64,000 bases of DNA from Subtercola vilae (GTDB lineage: Bacteria > Actinomycetota > Actinomycetes > Actinomycetales > Microbacteriaceae), in contig NZ_QYRT01000017.1 in NCBI RefSeq assembly GCF_004923255.1, positions 1 to 64,000 of the forward strand, read 5' to 3'. Numbering within the stretch: position 1 is the first letter of the stretch; every line of letters starts with the position of its first letter. The position numbers and the translations under genes are program-made. Below are positions 17,460-26,073 of this stretch, piece after piece. Below the pieces are notes generated by a model that saw nothing but the letters and a program-made list of their open reading frames with translations, did no database searches and was not told the origin of the DNA.

Positions 17460-17558
17460 ACCCGCGACTCGCACCTCGGTTAGGCACTCCCTCACCGCAC
17501 AAAAGCTTCCAATACATCCAATGTATAAATATTAGTACCTAGCGTGTATATTAATTGT

Positions 17559-19925
17559 ATGGTCGCATTGGTAGAACGTCTCATCGGTGGTTCATTGCTG
17601 CTCGCGAACGGTGTGCCCGTTTTGGTCCTGGAGGGCGCGAGGGCTGTCGGTAAGACAACGCTGATGAGGAACACCATGGTTGCTGCTGGTTTTTCTTATA
17701 CAAGCTTGGCGGATCCTGCGACGCGCCGCTTTGCGATGGCGGACCTCGCGGGTTGGCTGCGCCGGCTGCCTCGTCCTGCGATCATCGATGAGGCCCAGCT
17801 CATTCCGGACCTGCCGTTGTTACTGAAAGAGGTAGTCGATACCTTGGGCTCCGGAACTCATTTCGTTCTTACGGGTTCGGCATCGATTGGGCGATCAGGG
17901 TTGAACGGGTCTGATCCGCTGACGCGGCGGTCGCGGCGCTTCACGATGAGTCCACTGACGTCGTGGGAGATCTCATCGCAGCGGGGTTCTCTGATCGATC
18001 TACTCTATGAACAGATCCCGGTGCAGCACACTCGCGCCGACCTCTCAGATGACGCGCTCCTGGATCAGATGAGGTTGGGAGGCTTTCCTACATACGTATT
18101 TCCCGACCTCATTGAAACGCACGGGCAGACCTCTCAACGGATTCGTTCAGACCTGACCGCGGTCCTCAGCGACGACGTGCTTCCCGGCCGGGGGTTCGAC
18201 GCAACAATCGCACGCACAGTCCTGGACAACCTGTTACGCACCCCGGGCGGAATCTTCAACGCAAGCCGGATCGCTCAAAGCCACGACCTGGACCGTCGAA
18301 CCATCGACCGATATCTGGGTCTTTTCGAGCGCGTCTTTCTGGTTCACTGGCTCGCGAACCTGGCAACAAACCCGTCCAGGCAAAGTCATACCCGAGCAAA
18401 AATCCATCCCGTGGACACATCATTTTCTGTTGAATCTTTGGTCCGGGCAGGAACGAACCTTATCGAGGATCGTGAAACGTTCGGCGCCCTTCTGGAAAGC
18501 CACGTTGTCAACCAAATCCTCGCCTCAACAGAATGGTCTGAGACGCGACCCGAAGCGTACTTCTGGCGACAAGCCAGCGCGACCAGCCCAGAGGTAGACC
18601 TTGTCCTGATTGACGGATCCAACAGAGTCATCGGCATCGAGGTCAAAGCGTCACGCACTATCCACCCTCGCGACCTCACCGCAATGCGTGCCCTTCAGCA
18701 AGACCGCGGGCTTCATCGAGGCTTCATCTACTACACCGGGAACGAAGTCCGACAACTGGCCGACAACATTTGGGCACTACCCATCAGCACCCTAAACGAC
18801 AGCACCACCTTTGAAGAAAAACCCCAAACTAACAGTAAGGTCCACATGCCTACAATCCCGACCGAGACCCGAAGCCGCGACGCGAGCATGTTCCTCAGCT
18901 ACGTCCACGCCGACAATGAGCGCTCCGGTGGTCGAATCGTGAAATTCGCCCGAGACCTCGTCGATACATACGACTACTTATACGGTCACACCATCGAACT
19001 ATTCATTGATCGTGACGATATCGCCTGGGGCCAACAATGGAGCAGCCGGCTCAAGAGCGAAGCCGAAAGCACAACGTTCCTCCTCAGCATCGTGACACCG
19101 CGTTACCTCACCAGCCCAGCTTGCCGAGAAGAAGTGGTGAACTTCGCTGCGGCAGCCACCGAAGCTCAAGAGCCCAAACTCCTGCTCCCGCTGCAGTGGG
19201 TGGACATCGCCGACACCGATGTCGTCGCCGAATCCGACCCTGTACTAACCAAAATCCGGCAAACTCAATGGGAGAGCATTACCGAGATCCGGCAAATCGA
19301 ACCCGGTTCAATACAGTACGACCAACTCCTGGAACGCGTCGCCGCCCGCCTCAAGCAGACGATCGATAACCGGACCAAAGGAATCACCGACGTATCTGCT
19401 ATCACCCCAATGGTGCCGAAAGATGACCGAGACCTCATCGAGTTGCAGCAAGCCCTAGAAAGCCGGAAAGAAGACTTCGAGGTTGCCGTTATGGACTTCA
19501 AGAACGCTTTCGGCGACATCGGTGCCGTCTTCCAAGGCAAACCAGCGCTGCAGGTAGCCGACACCTATGGTGCGGCGAAGGTTCTAGCCGACCTCGGCGA
19601 GGAATTACGGGGTCCAGTCGAGAATCTGCGAACTGCCACCGAAACACTTGGCGCGCTTTGGCAAGGCTACGATTCGGACATTTCCCGGGCCGCACTGATT
19701 CTCAGCGAGATTCCCGACACCACAACCCGGCGCAGCGTCTTCGAATCCCTCGACAGCCTCGCAAACACGCTCGAACTCCCCGGAGCGGACCTGATGGAAC
19801 AAAAGCTACGAAGCATCGGGGAAGTATCCCGCCACCTTCGCCCGATGAGCCGTGCATTCAGCGCAGCCCTGCAACTCCTCAACGGCATTCAAGCCTCTGC
19901 TCGAGCATGGCGAGACCGAATATAG
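17559..19925 (+). CDS. DUF4143-type AAA ATPase / PD-(D/E)xK protein fused to a TIR domain (candidate defence protein)
   Basis: 788 residues in one intact frame. Residues 1-200 are an AAA-type ATPase with Walker A GARAVGKTT (26-34), Walker B AIIDEAQ (D77 E78) and sensor FVLTGSAS. Next come a GGFPTYVFP motif and a winged-helix region (RIAQSHDLDRRTIDRYL), then a PD-(D/E)xK-like fold with EVDLVL (D347) and IEVKAS (E361, K363), the classic DUF4143 layout. Residues 444 to about 600 are a TIR domain: MFLSYVHAD, LFIDRDDI, and SPACREEVV with the expected catalytic Glu525. The last 190 residues are helical. TIR domains of this kind typically cleave NAD or signal in antiphage immunity; a joining to a DUF4143 ATPase is unusual. 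The start has no Shine-Dalgarno, but TATATT lies 7 bp upstream, suggesting leaderless mRNA. Confidence 0.85.
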   Translation: MVALVERLIGGSLLLANGVPVLVLEGARAVGKTTLMRNTMVAAGFSYTSLADPATRRFAMADLAGWLRRLPRPAIIDEAQLIPDLPLLLKEVVDTLGSGTHFVLTGSASIGRSGLNGSDPLTRRSRRFTMSPLTSWEISSQRGSLIDLLYEQIPVQHTRADLSDDALLDQMRLGGFPTYVFPDLIETHGQTSQRIRSDLTAVLSDDVLPGRGFDATIARTVLDNLLRTPGGIFNASRIAQSHDLDRRTIDRYLGLFERVFLVHWLANLATNPSRQSHTRAKIHPVDTSFSVESLVRAGTNLIEDRETFGALLESHVVNQILASTEWSETRPEAYFWRQASATSPEVDLVLIDGSNRVIGIEVKASRTIHPRDLTAMRALQQDRGLHRGFIYYTGNEVRQLADNIWALPISTLNDSTTFEEKPQTNSKVHMPTIPTETRSRDASMFLSYVHADNERSGGRIVKFARDLVDTYDYLYGHTIELFIDRDDIAWGQQWSSRLKSEAESTTFLLSIVTPRYLTSPACREEVVNFAAAATEAQEPKLLLPLQWVDIADTDVVAESDPVLTKIRQTQWESITEIRQIEPGSIQYDQLLERVAARLKQTIDNRTKGITDVSAITPMVPKDDRDLIELQQALESRKEDFEVAVMDFKNAFGDIGAVFQGKPALQVADTYGAAKVLADLGEELRGPVENLRTATETLGALWQGYDSDISRAALILSEIPDTTTRRSVFESLDSLANTLELPGADLMEQKLRSIGEVSRHLRPMSRAFSAALQLLNGIQASARAWRDRI

Positions 19926-20288
19926 ATGTAAGTACACCAACCAATTAGATAGCAATCACCAATTAACGGTTCTTGCGAGCCGGGGAGGAGCCTTTTCGCT
20001 CAAAAGCCATACGGGAAGCGTTACCGTTCCATCCCGGAAGCATTCCCGTTCCTAAGTCCTCTGGTGTCACTTCGATACCGACCGCGACCCCATGCCGCGA
20101 GGATCTTGAGGTCCCTGGCATTCCTCTCCTGCGCGCAGTCCGCGCGGGAGAAATATCGATTGATAATTATCACATCCGCGTGTTTCCGGCCCTCTTCCGG
20201 CGATTACTTGACGCAATATCCAGTATTAGCACAGCTTTATGGCCTACAAAGCGTACAACTTTTGGAGCTACCTTGCTATCATGATGGC
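19926..20288. other. Intergenic region before the first toxin-antitoxin pair
   Basis: No gene was recognised. It holds copy A of the 44-bp repeat (20183-20226) and a promoter-like TATCAT just before the antitoxin ATG. Confidence 0.5.
20183..20226 (+). repeat. 44-bp repeat, copy A (upstream of toxin-antitoxin pair 1)
   Basis: Shares 38 of 44 positions with 21580-21623, including CCTCTTC, TACTTGAC and AATATCCA blocks. It ends 62 bp before the antitoxin start; copy B ends 93 bp before the second antitoxin start. Confidence 0.85.
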
Positions 20289-20591
20289 ATGTCGTCATCG
20301 TCTGCTCTGCCGGTCCTACCCGTCCTTCCCACCTCGGAGGCACGGGTGGCGCTTCCTGATGCGCTCCGCCGGTTCCGTGCCCAGGGCGTGATGGCACAGC
20401 CGGTCATCTTTGGTGGCCACCGCCGCGCTGAGGGTGTGGTGATCCCGTTCGAGCTTTATGCGGAACTCGTGCCGGTCATCGAAGACATAGAGATCGCTCA
20501 CATGGTGCGTGAACGTGCGGCCGCCGGCGAGTCGGTACCCCTGGCTGACGTAGCCGCCGCGCTCGGCCTCGACTCCGACACATACCGGTAG
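20289..20591 (+). CDS. Antitoxin of type II pair 1 (Phd/YefM-like)
   Basis: 100 residues from ATG 20289; upstream in-frame codons read as noncoding. The N-terminal region (ARVALPDALRRFRAQGV) is followed by GGHRRAEGVVIPFELYAELVPVIEDIEIAHMVRER, the pattern of Phd-like antitoxins whose N-terminus binds DNA and C-terminus wraps the toxin. Its TAG overlaps the toxin GTG (TAGTG). Pairing is inferred from this overlap and the toxin fold. Confidence 0.7.
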   Translation: MSSSSALPVLPVLPTSEARVALPDALRRFRAQGVMAQPVIFGGHRRAEGVVIPFELYAELVPVIEDIEIAHMVRERAAAGESVPLADVAAALGLDSDTYR

Positions 20592-20935
20592 TGACGGCAA
20601 AGCTGCAGCTGAGAGCACTCGTGCCGGGATTTCAGAACGACATGGATGATCTACCTGACCAGGCCACGAAAAAGATGGTGCTCGATATGCTCGTTCTTAT
20701 TCGCGACGGTAAGGTTACCGGGGTGAAGCTGGACTCCCGCGTTGACACGGGCGACCTAGGCGACTGCTACAAGTTCTACTTCGATCCCAACGGCTCAGGC
20801 AAGCCTCGCTACCGTCTCGTGTACCGCTACACGCCCGACGAGCTCCACGCTGTCGCCGTTGAGGCCGTCGCGGTGGGAAGACGCGCGAATCTTGATGCGT
20901 ACCGCCGCGCGATCGCCAATCTCGGCCGAGAGTGA
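20591..20935 (+). CDS. RelE/ParE-superfamily toxin of pair 1
   Basis: 114 residues from GTG 20591, translationally coupled to the antitoxin. It has ParE/RelE-like features: an N-terminal helical pair (FQNDMDDLPDQATKKMVLDMLVLIRDGK) followed by beta-strands DCYKFYFDPNGSGKPRYRLVYRYTPDELHAVAVEAVAVG. Family members are ribosome-dependent mRNases or gyrase poisons; which applies cannot be told from sequence alone. Confidence 0.7.
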   Translation: MTAKLQLRALVPGFQNDMDDLPDQATKKMVLDMLVLIRDGKVTGVKLDSRVDTGDLGDCYKFYFDPNGSGKPRYRLVYRYTPDELHAVAVEAVAVGRRANLDAYRRAIANLGRE

Positions 20936-21055
20936 GCTTGGTGCAAGGATGAGTATCGTGCACTGCGATGTCGCGTATTCGTGGACGCTGCCCGACGGCC
21001 TGCCGATGTTGGGGGCGTCGAAACCGGTGGTCGGCGGCTGGTGGTAGCTCCGAGG

Positions 21056-21313
21056 ATGTTGCGTGTAGAGCACTGGGCGGGTTCCGACGGCCCCGGTGCG
21101 CTGCACGTGTTCATTGACGGCGTGCGAGTCCGCGCAGACGGTTCGCTTGGTGCTCGAAAGGGTCTCGGATTTAGCGATGAACCCGAGCGGTGGGGAGACG
21201 GCGTGGGTAACACCGATGACCTACCGGACTGGTCCGGCCCTTACGTCGAGGCGGCCCGTGTTTGGGAGGCGGCCCGGGGCAATCCTCGACCACCCCGCCT
21301 GCAACTAGTCTGA
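21056..21313 (+). CDS. Doubtful small hypothetical protein
   Basis: The frame MLRVEHWAGSDGPGALHVFIDGVRVR continues with balanced composition to residue 85 (..RPPRLQLV). The start is uncertain: GAGG abuts the ATG, and the frame is open further upstream to 20981. No homology was recognised. It could be the remnant of a gene exchanged during acquisition of the toxin-antitoxin cassettes. Confidence 0.35.
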   Translation: MLRVEHWAGSDGPGALHVFIDGVRVRADGSLGARKGLGFSDEPERWGDGVGNTDDLPDWSGPYVEAARVWEAARGNPRPPRLQLV

Positions 21314-21579
21314 GCGTCCGGAACTACGGCTTAGTAGCACAGATCAATAAGCGCGACGAGATTGCCGAGAAGTGCTCGACTAAATTGTATGAGGAGAGCG
21401 GGGGAGGGGCATCACCGGACCGCCATGGCAAACAATATTGGTTTGAGGAAACGGCACCGCGATGCCGGGTTCCGAGTTTTTTGCGGGATGCGCGCGGGTG
21501 GTCCGGAGCGCCCGGGCGTCCTGATTAGTCATGAAACGCGCGCATATAGCTAGCCAGAGAAAGACAGGAAAGTTCCGCT

Positions 21580-21623
21580 TTTCCGGGCCTCTTCTGGCGA
21601 ATACTTGACCTAATATCCATTAT
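21580..21623 (+). repeat. 44-bp repeat, copy B (upstream of toxin-antitoxin pair 2)
   Basis: Counterpart of 20183-20226; the six differences are single substitutions with no gaps. Confidence 0.85.
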
Positions 21624-21716
21624 CTCGCTTAGGGCGGAGCGGGGGAGAGTTCGCCGCAGGTTGCCAATACTGCCGGTCTGATACACTTGCAATACATGTA
21701 TCGCAGGAGGCGCGAG

Positions 21717-21941
21717 ATGGGTGCGATGTCGATTCGCTTGTCGGATGATGAAGTGCAGCGTCTGGAGACGCTTGCTGCGCGCACGGGACGTTCAAAGACG
21801 TTCTATGTTCGCGAAGCTGTGCATGAACACCTTGGCGATCTCGAGGAACGTTATTGGGCCGACGATGTCATCGAGCGTTGGGAAGCTTCGGATCGCTCTA
21901 CCCGGCCGGCGAGTGAGCTGTGGGCTGAGCTGGACGCGTGA
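21717..21941 (+). CDS. Ribbon-helix-helix antitoxin of pair 2 (RelB-like)
   Basis: 74 residues from ATG 21717, preceded by AGGAGG at 6-nt spacing. The RHH fold is visible in MSIRLSDDEVQRLETLAARTGRSKTFYVREAVHEHL, and the acidic, Trp-containing C-terminus would bind the toxin. A palindrome ATACATGTAT 15 bp upstream is a plausible autoregulatory operator. The stop overlaps the toxin start (GTGA). Confidence 0.85.
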   Translation: MGAMSIRLSDDEVQRLETLAARTGRSKTFYVREAVHEHLGDLEERYWADDVIERWEASDRSTRPASELWAELDA

Positions 21942-22201
21942 CGCGGTGGCATCTCGAGACGACGCCTGAGTTTGACAAGGCGGCGCGTCGCCTCGACAAG
22001 CCTATGCTTCGTCGGATCCGTGATTACCTCGAAGACGTCACTGAGCTGGAGAATCCGCGCGATCGCGGAAAAGGTCTCAGCGCTGACCGCGCCGGCTATT
22101 GGCGATATCGCATTGGTGATTACCGGGTCATCGTTGAAATCTTGGATGATCAACTCGTTCTGGTTGCTCTAGACCTTGGTCATCGATCTGAAATTTACTG
22201 A
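21938..22201 (+). CDS. RelE-family toxin of pair 2
   Basis: 87 residues from GTG 21938. Typical RelE features: FDKAARRLDKPMLRRIRDYLEDV, then LSADRAGYWRYRIGDYRVIVEI and the C-terminal LVALDLGHRSEIY, with the RxGDYR and His/Arg/Tyr residues used for ribosome-dependent mRNA cleavage. Coupled to the RHH antitoxin. Confidence 0.9.
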   Translation: MTRWHLETTPEFDKAARRLDKPMLRRIRDYLEDVTELENPRDRGKGLSADRAGYWRYRIGDYRVIVEILDDQLVLVALDLGHRSEIY

Positions 22202-22546
22202 CAACAGTTGAGGATTACACCGAATCCGCTAGGTGCGTCTGGGGGAGCGGTGACGGGCCCGGGAGACGTCAAAGCTGGCGCTTCGACCACCTCCGTGAGG
22301 TTGCGTCTGGGCGGCAAAGCAGCCTCAGGCACGGCCGAATCGGGCTGTAAAAATAGGAGCATACGACCCGATAATTTCGTCCTGAGTTTATCGCTCACTC
22401 GTGTAAACTCCGCATGATTCCGGGCCTCTCCGCCCAGCTGCAGGTGTGGTCTCGTATTCGGGAGTCTCGTATTGTGCTGGGCTGGTTCATTGACGAATAG
22501 ACCTTTTGCGGCGCGCTGCTTGGGGAACGACCGTCTCTACGCCTGG
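22202..22546. other. Intergenic, no gene recognised
   Basis: Short overlapping frames only. Between two convergent genes; no strong terminator with a T-tract was found. Confidence 0.4.
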
Positions 22547-22876
22547 CTAGCTCTGAGCTGGGGTCTCGCTCAGGACATCGCTGAGGCGATCGAGTGGGAT
22601 CTCTTGCTCACGGCTCCAGTTCAGAAACCGGGTTGGAGTTAGGATCGCTGGCTGTGTCGTGAGTTGCATCCCGGCTTCAGAAAGCTTCTTCGATATGTGG
22701 AGGCGGATAGAGCGCAAGGACATAGCCACAAAGATGAATTCTGCGATGATCACGAGGGGCAGCAGCAGGTTGGCGATCCCAAATTGCGTGCTGTATTGAG
22801 GGCCTACTGCGGATTTCAGGACGCCGGCGATTAGCCAAAGGGCCCAGGTGATGATGATCAAGATGAGCGGCACCAT
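22547..22876 (-). CDS. Two-pass membrane protein, possibly 5'-truncated
   Basis: From ATG 22876: MVPLILIIITWALWLIAGVL and IANLLLPLVIIAEFIFVAMSL are membrane segments, followed by a charged cytosolic tail (NWSREQEIPLDRLSDVL). The same frame is open and protein-like upstream to a stop near 23003 (..FSKARFVSNWTPLVGTNL, then ARRQYRAL) but holds no good start codon, so the original N-terminus may be lost. Family unknown. Confidence 0.5.
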   Translation of the reverse strand: MVPLILIIITWALWLIAGVLKSAVGPQYSTQFGIANLLLPLVIIAEFIFVAMSLRSIRLHISKKLSEAGMQLTTQPAILTPTRFLNWSREQEIPLDRLSDVLSETPAQS

Positions 22877-23098
22877 CAACGCTCGATATTGTCGCCGCGC
22901 GAGATTTGTGCCGACGAGCGGCGTCCAATTCGAAACAAAGCGCGCTTTGCTAAAAATTGCGTCCCCCGTAGCTTTTCGGCGTCATTGATTGGCCAATTCT
23001 GTCAGATTTGCGCCCGACGGCAGTCGTCACGCGTCTGTTCCTGTCTTCGCGGGAATGATGACCTCGCGGCGCCATTACAGGACGTTCATTTTCTGACG

Positions 23099-24587
23099 TC
23101 ATGGTAGTCGTTTGTTGATGTAGTCGATGAAGGTGGCTCCGGCGTCGCGGCGGTGGCGGTCGGTGGTGGGGTAGCTGTAGCCGAGGGTATCGGCGACGAT
23201 CGGTGCGGGGAGGTCGATGACGAGAGCCCGGATGGTGGCGTTCTTCGCGCCTTGGAGGTCGAGGCCGGCTCGTCGGAGTTTGATCATCAGGGCGCTTTGG
23301 TTGATGTGTCGGCCGGGGCGGGCGCCGGGAAATAGCCAGCGTTGGGTTGTGTGCGTCGAGGTTGTTTGGTTGGGGAGGGCTGCGAGGTGCTGCTGGATGA
23401 CGGAGTCGAACGGCGGGGGGAGTATGACTGCGGTGTCGGTGACGCGGACTGTGCTGACACCGTTTTCGTAGGTTTCGACCAGGTCGATGGTCATCGTCGC
23501 GATCCTCGTCACGGGTTGGCCGAGGAGCAGGAAGAACACGGCGGCCGCGCGTAGTGCGGAATCAAGGGTCGTATCGGTGACGATGTGTCGGAGGATATCG
23601 AGGCGTTGGGTTTGGCTGACGATCGGACTGGTTTTGGCGACCCGGTAGGGCGCTTCGATGGCAGGAAGGTGGCCGTTCTTAGTTGCCCAGCGGATGAAGC
23701 CGCGGGCTAGTAAGGAAGGTGGCCGTTCTTAGTTGCCCAGCGGATGAAGCCGCGGGCTAGTGAGTGTGTGGTCGGGCCAGCGGCAAGCCAGGCGTCGATA
23801 TCGTTCTGAGTGCATTCCCGTGGTGAGACTCGGCGGTGGTGGAGGAAGCGGAGGAATTCCAGGGCGGTGCTGGTGGATTGGCGGGCGGCGAGCATCGTGC
23901 CGGGTTTCAGGGCGCCTATTTCAAGGAGGTGGTGCATCCGGTTCAGGTGGACCCACCTGGCGTATTGGCGGATCAGGGTCGATTGCTCCGGTGTTGCGGT
24001 ACTGATTTTGTGTTCGAGCCAGCTGGTGAACCGTTCGATGTCCCGGTCGTAGGGGGGCAGGATGCGGTGTTCGACGAGAAGGTCGCGAAGGAATTCGACT
24101 TTCTTCGGCTTGGGTGGCGGGTGAAGGTGTCGTGCTTGAGCGGTGCGGTACCGGTCGCGAGGGCGCGGAGCAGTTCGGTCACGTCGGGGTTGACGATCAG
24201 CCAGATCCTCGCGGAGCGAGCGTGTTCCTGGGTAGTCAGGGCGGTAAAGAGGACGTGCAGGGCGGGGTTGATTCGTCCGGTGCCGTCGTCGAGCATGATG
24301 GTGAGGTCGTCGGTGAGGCAGCAGTGGGCGCAGAGTCCTTGGCGGACGGGTTCGTCTTCGCGGTTGCAGCGTGTGCAGTGGAAGTCCTTCGGGATTCCGG
24401 CGCAATCAACGCAGCAGGGGATCCCGTCGGTGAGGCCGGGAAGTAGCCGGCAGGTGGGGCAGGTGCCGTGGATGCGGGTGGCTGTTTGGTAGCACTTTCG
24501 ACAGATCCGGCCTTCGGGCCAGGTGGTCGCGAATCGTACCGAGCTGCGGTCGCAGCGGGCGCAACTCCTGCCGAGCCCGTTCGTCAC
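23099..24587 (-). pseudogene. Second tyrosine recombinase (zinc-finger type), frameshifted and with a 50-bp duplication
   Basis: Start ATG 24587 overlaps the stop of the XRE gene (ATGA). The N-terminus has a run of CxxC pairs (CARC, CRKC, CPTC, CVDC, CTRC, CAHC) typical of zinc-ribbon recombinases found in multi-recombinase elements. A one-base loss near 24125 separates HDTFTRHP from PPKPKKVEFLRDLL; a 50-bp tandem duplication at 23663 then breaks the frame after TKNGHLP. Removing it restores AIEAPYRVAKTSPIV and the C-terminal catalytic-like domain (LGYSYPTTDRHRRDAGATF). That domain lacks the canonical H..R box, as in this family generally. Two frame breaks make it non-functional as read. Confidence 0.75.
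23663..23761. repeat. 50-bp tandem duplication (2 copies)
   Basis: The 50-bp unit starts AGGAAGGTGGCCG and ends GCGGGCTAGT; copy 2 begins at 23713 and is identical over 49 bases. It shifts the recombinase frame by two. Confidence 0.95.
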
Positions 24588-24916
24588 GAAGGAGGCAGGA
24601 TGCGTGCTCGCTGCGGCCGGAACGTGTCGGAGTCTGTGGCGGATGGCCCACCGGTTCCGGTGCGGATTTGTGAAGACGTCGCGACGACGCTGATGGGACA
24701 GAGCTCCTCGAAGGTGCAGTCGAGCGTGTCCAAGATGGCGCCGAACATAACGATGTTCATGCGTTCTGGTTTCGACCCGATCAGCCGGTAGATCTGCGAC
24801 GCGGACAGGTGCACACCGCGATCTTCGAGGTGGGGCAGGATGTCGGAGATCGTGTTCATCCCGCGGGCGGCCATCAGCTCACGTAACCGCCAGCCGTATT
24901 CGATTTTGCGTTCCAT
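24584..24916 (-). CDS. XRE/Cro-type regulator between two recombinases
   Basis: 110 residues. The helix-turn-helix spans about 10-60 (RLRELMAARGMNTISDILPHLE, VHLSASQIYRLIG), followed by ILDTLDCTFEELCPI, a common end of small Cro-like domains. The ATG overlaps the stop of the first recombinase (TAATG) and the TGA overlaps the next gene's ATG, so the three genes are coupled. It is the best candidate to bind the TTCGCA-N5-TGCGAA palindromes over the operon start, which is inference. Confidence 0.8.
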   Translation of the reverse strand: MERKIEYGWRLRELMAARGMNTISDILPHLEDRGVHLSASQIYRLIGSKPERMNIVMFGAILDTLDCTFEELCPISVVATSSQIRTGTGGPSATDSDTFRPQRARILPPS

Positions 24917-26043
24917 TAGGGTTCCTTCCGGGTGATTGCGGCCTTTGCGGTTCGGGCGAGGGCGTCGTTGACGACGCGGGCCCGGTAGTCAGGGGACAAG
25001 CCGGTGTAGATCGAGGTTGTCGACCCGTGCTCGTGGCCGACTTGCTGCTGGACGAAGAACGCGTCGTAGCCGTCCTCGATCAGATGCGTGACGTAGGAGC
25101 GGCGCAGGGAGTGGAAATCGAGGCCATCGTCCAGGCCCGCTTCCTTCCGGACTTCGGTGAACATGCTCGAGACCCAGTTCGCAGCGACCGTATGGCCGCC
25201 GCGCTCAGAGGGCCACAACCAGCTCGCACCCGGCGCGGCAAGACGGGGCCGGCCCTCAACGATCCACTCATCCAAGCATCCGACAGCCCAACCGAACTCG
25301 GGAACGGTCAGAACGCTTCGCCGTTTCGGCGGCGACCCCTTCATCGCCTTCCCATGCCGCACATATACGATCCCGGCCTCGCCGAATTGACGGGCTGCCG
25401 GGTTAGCGGCGAGATCGACGAGGTCGAGCATCCGGACCTCGTTGCGGCGAAGACCCCATGCGTAAGCGGTCTTCATCATCGTCGCCATCCGGAACGCCGG
25501 CACCCAACCCTTGCTGTTGGAATTACGGATCCGGACGACGCGTTCGTCGGCGCAGTCGAAGAGATCCTGCAGCTCGGCACGGGTGTAGGGCCGCTTGCCG
25601 GGACCAGCGATTGCCTGCTATGTGTGCCGTGCAGTGTTCCACTCGTGGAAGACCTGCACCGGATGATCGCCGAACCGAGACCAGCACAGCTCAACCCAGC
25701 CGTACGCGGGATCGACGATGTACTCGAGGAACATTCGTAACGCGTTCTGGTAGCTCAGCAGCGTCGAGTGCGAACCATGGCGCAGCACCCGGAATTCGAG
25801 GAAGAACTCATCCACCTCCGGTGCCGTCCACGCCCACGGATACGACCCGACGTAGTCCTGGAACCGGCAGACCACGGATCGGCGGCGTTCGATCGTGGCC
25901 TCGGCCAGGTTCCGTGAGGTCTGCTGAGCACGCCAACCCGCAAGCATCGCCGCCCAGACCGTCTCTTCGGCGTGAAGGACCGCAGCGCCGCCAGCTAAAT
26001 GGGCTGGAACGGCACCAATCGGGCCCTCAACTATCGTTCGCAT
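24916..26043 (-). pseudogene. Tyrosine recombinase/integrase with in-frame amber codon
   Basis: 375 codons from ATG 26043. The N-terminal SAM-like core-binding domain ends at NTARHT; a TAG at codon 142 follows, then the same frame continues QAIAGPGKRPYTRAELQDL into a full catalytic domain. The catalytic set is visible: Arg in AWGLRRNEV, HSLRRS, GHEHGSTTSIYTG with the His and nucleophilic Tyr. Apart from the TAG the gene is well preserved, so the nonsense change is recent, or a reinitiated or read-through product exists. It lies 164 bp inside the right inverted repeat and heads the coupled recombinase operon. Confidence 0.85.
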
Positions 26044-26073
26044 ATTACGCGAAAGCTTTGCATTAAATGCGAA
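26037..26073. promoter_or_regulatory. Two 17-bp operators over the recombinase start
   Basis: TTCGCA-tatta-CGCGAA at 26037-26053 covers the start codon; TTTGCA-ttaaa-TGCGAA at 26057-26073 lies just upstream. Both match the 17-bp palindrome found once in each terminal repeat, with the same 5-bp spacer. Confidence 0.7.

Larger units (their letters stand above)
16828..17558. other. 731-bp intergenic region with terminator, direct repeats and palindrome
   Basis: No protein-coding frame looks real. It contains a minus-strand intrinsic terminator (17037-17066), a 49-bp direct repeat (17191 and 17411), a 23-bp hairpin (17388-17410) and AT-rich promoter-like DNA before the ATPase-TIR gene. Confidence 0.6.
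20936..21716. other. Region between the two toxin-antitoxin pairs
   Basis: Contains one doubtful small gene (21056-21313) and copy B of the 44-bp repeat. A short ATACATGTAT palindrome at 21692-21701 lies in the probable promoter of pair 2. The rest has no frame I trust. Confidence 0.4.

Noticed and set aside
2157-25620. Reassignment of TAG as a sense codon (in-frame TAG in SRAP, the membrane-protein gene and the integrase)
   Set aside because: Many intact genes here end normally with TAG (the AbiEii partner, the pair-1 antitoxin, the Nramp-like gene), and the affected genes also carry frameshifts or duplications, so decay is the simpler explanation.
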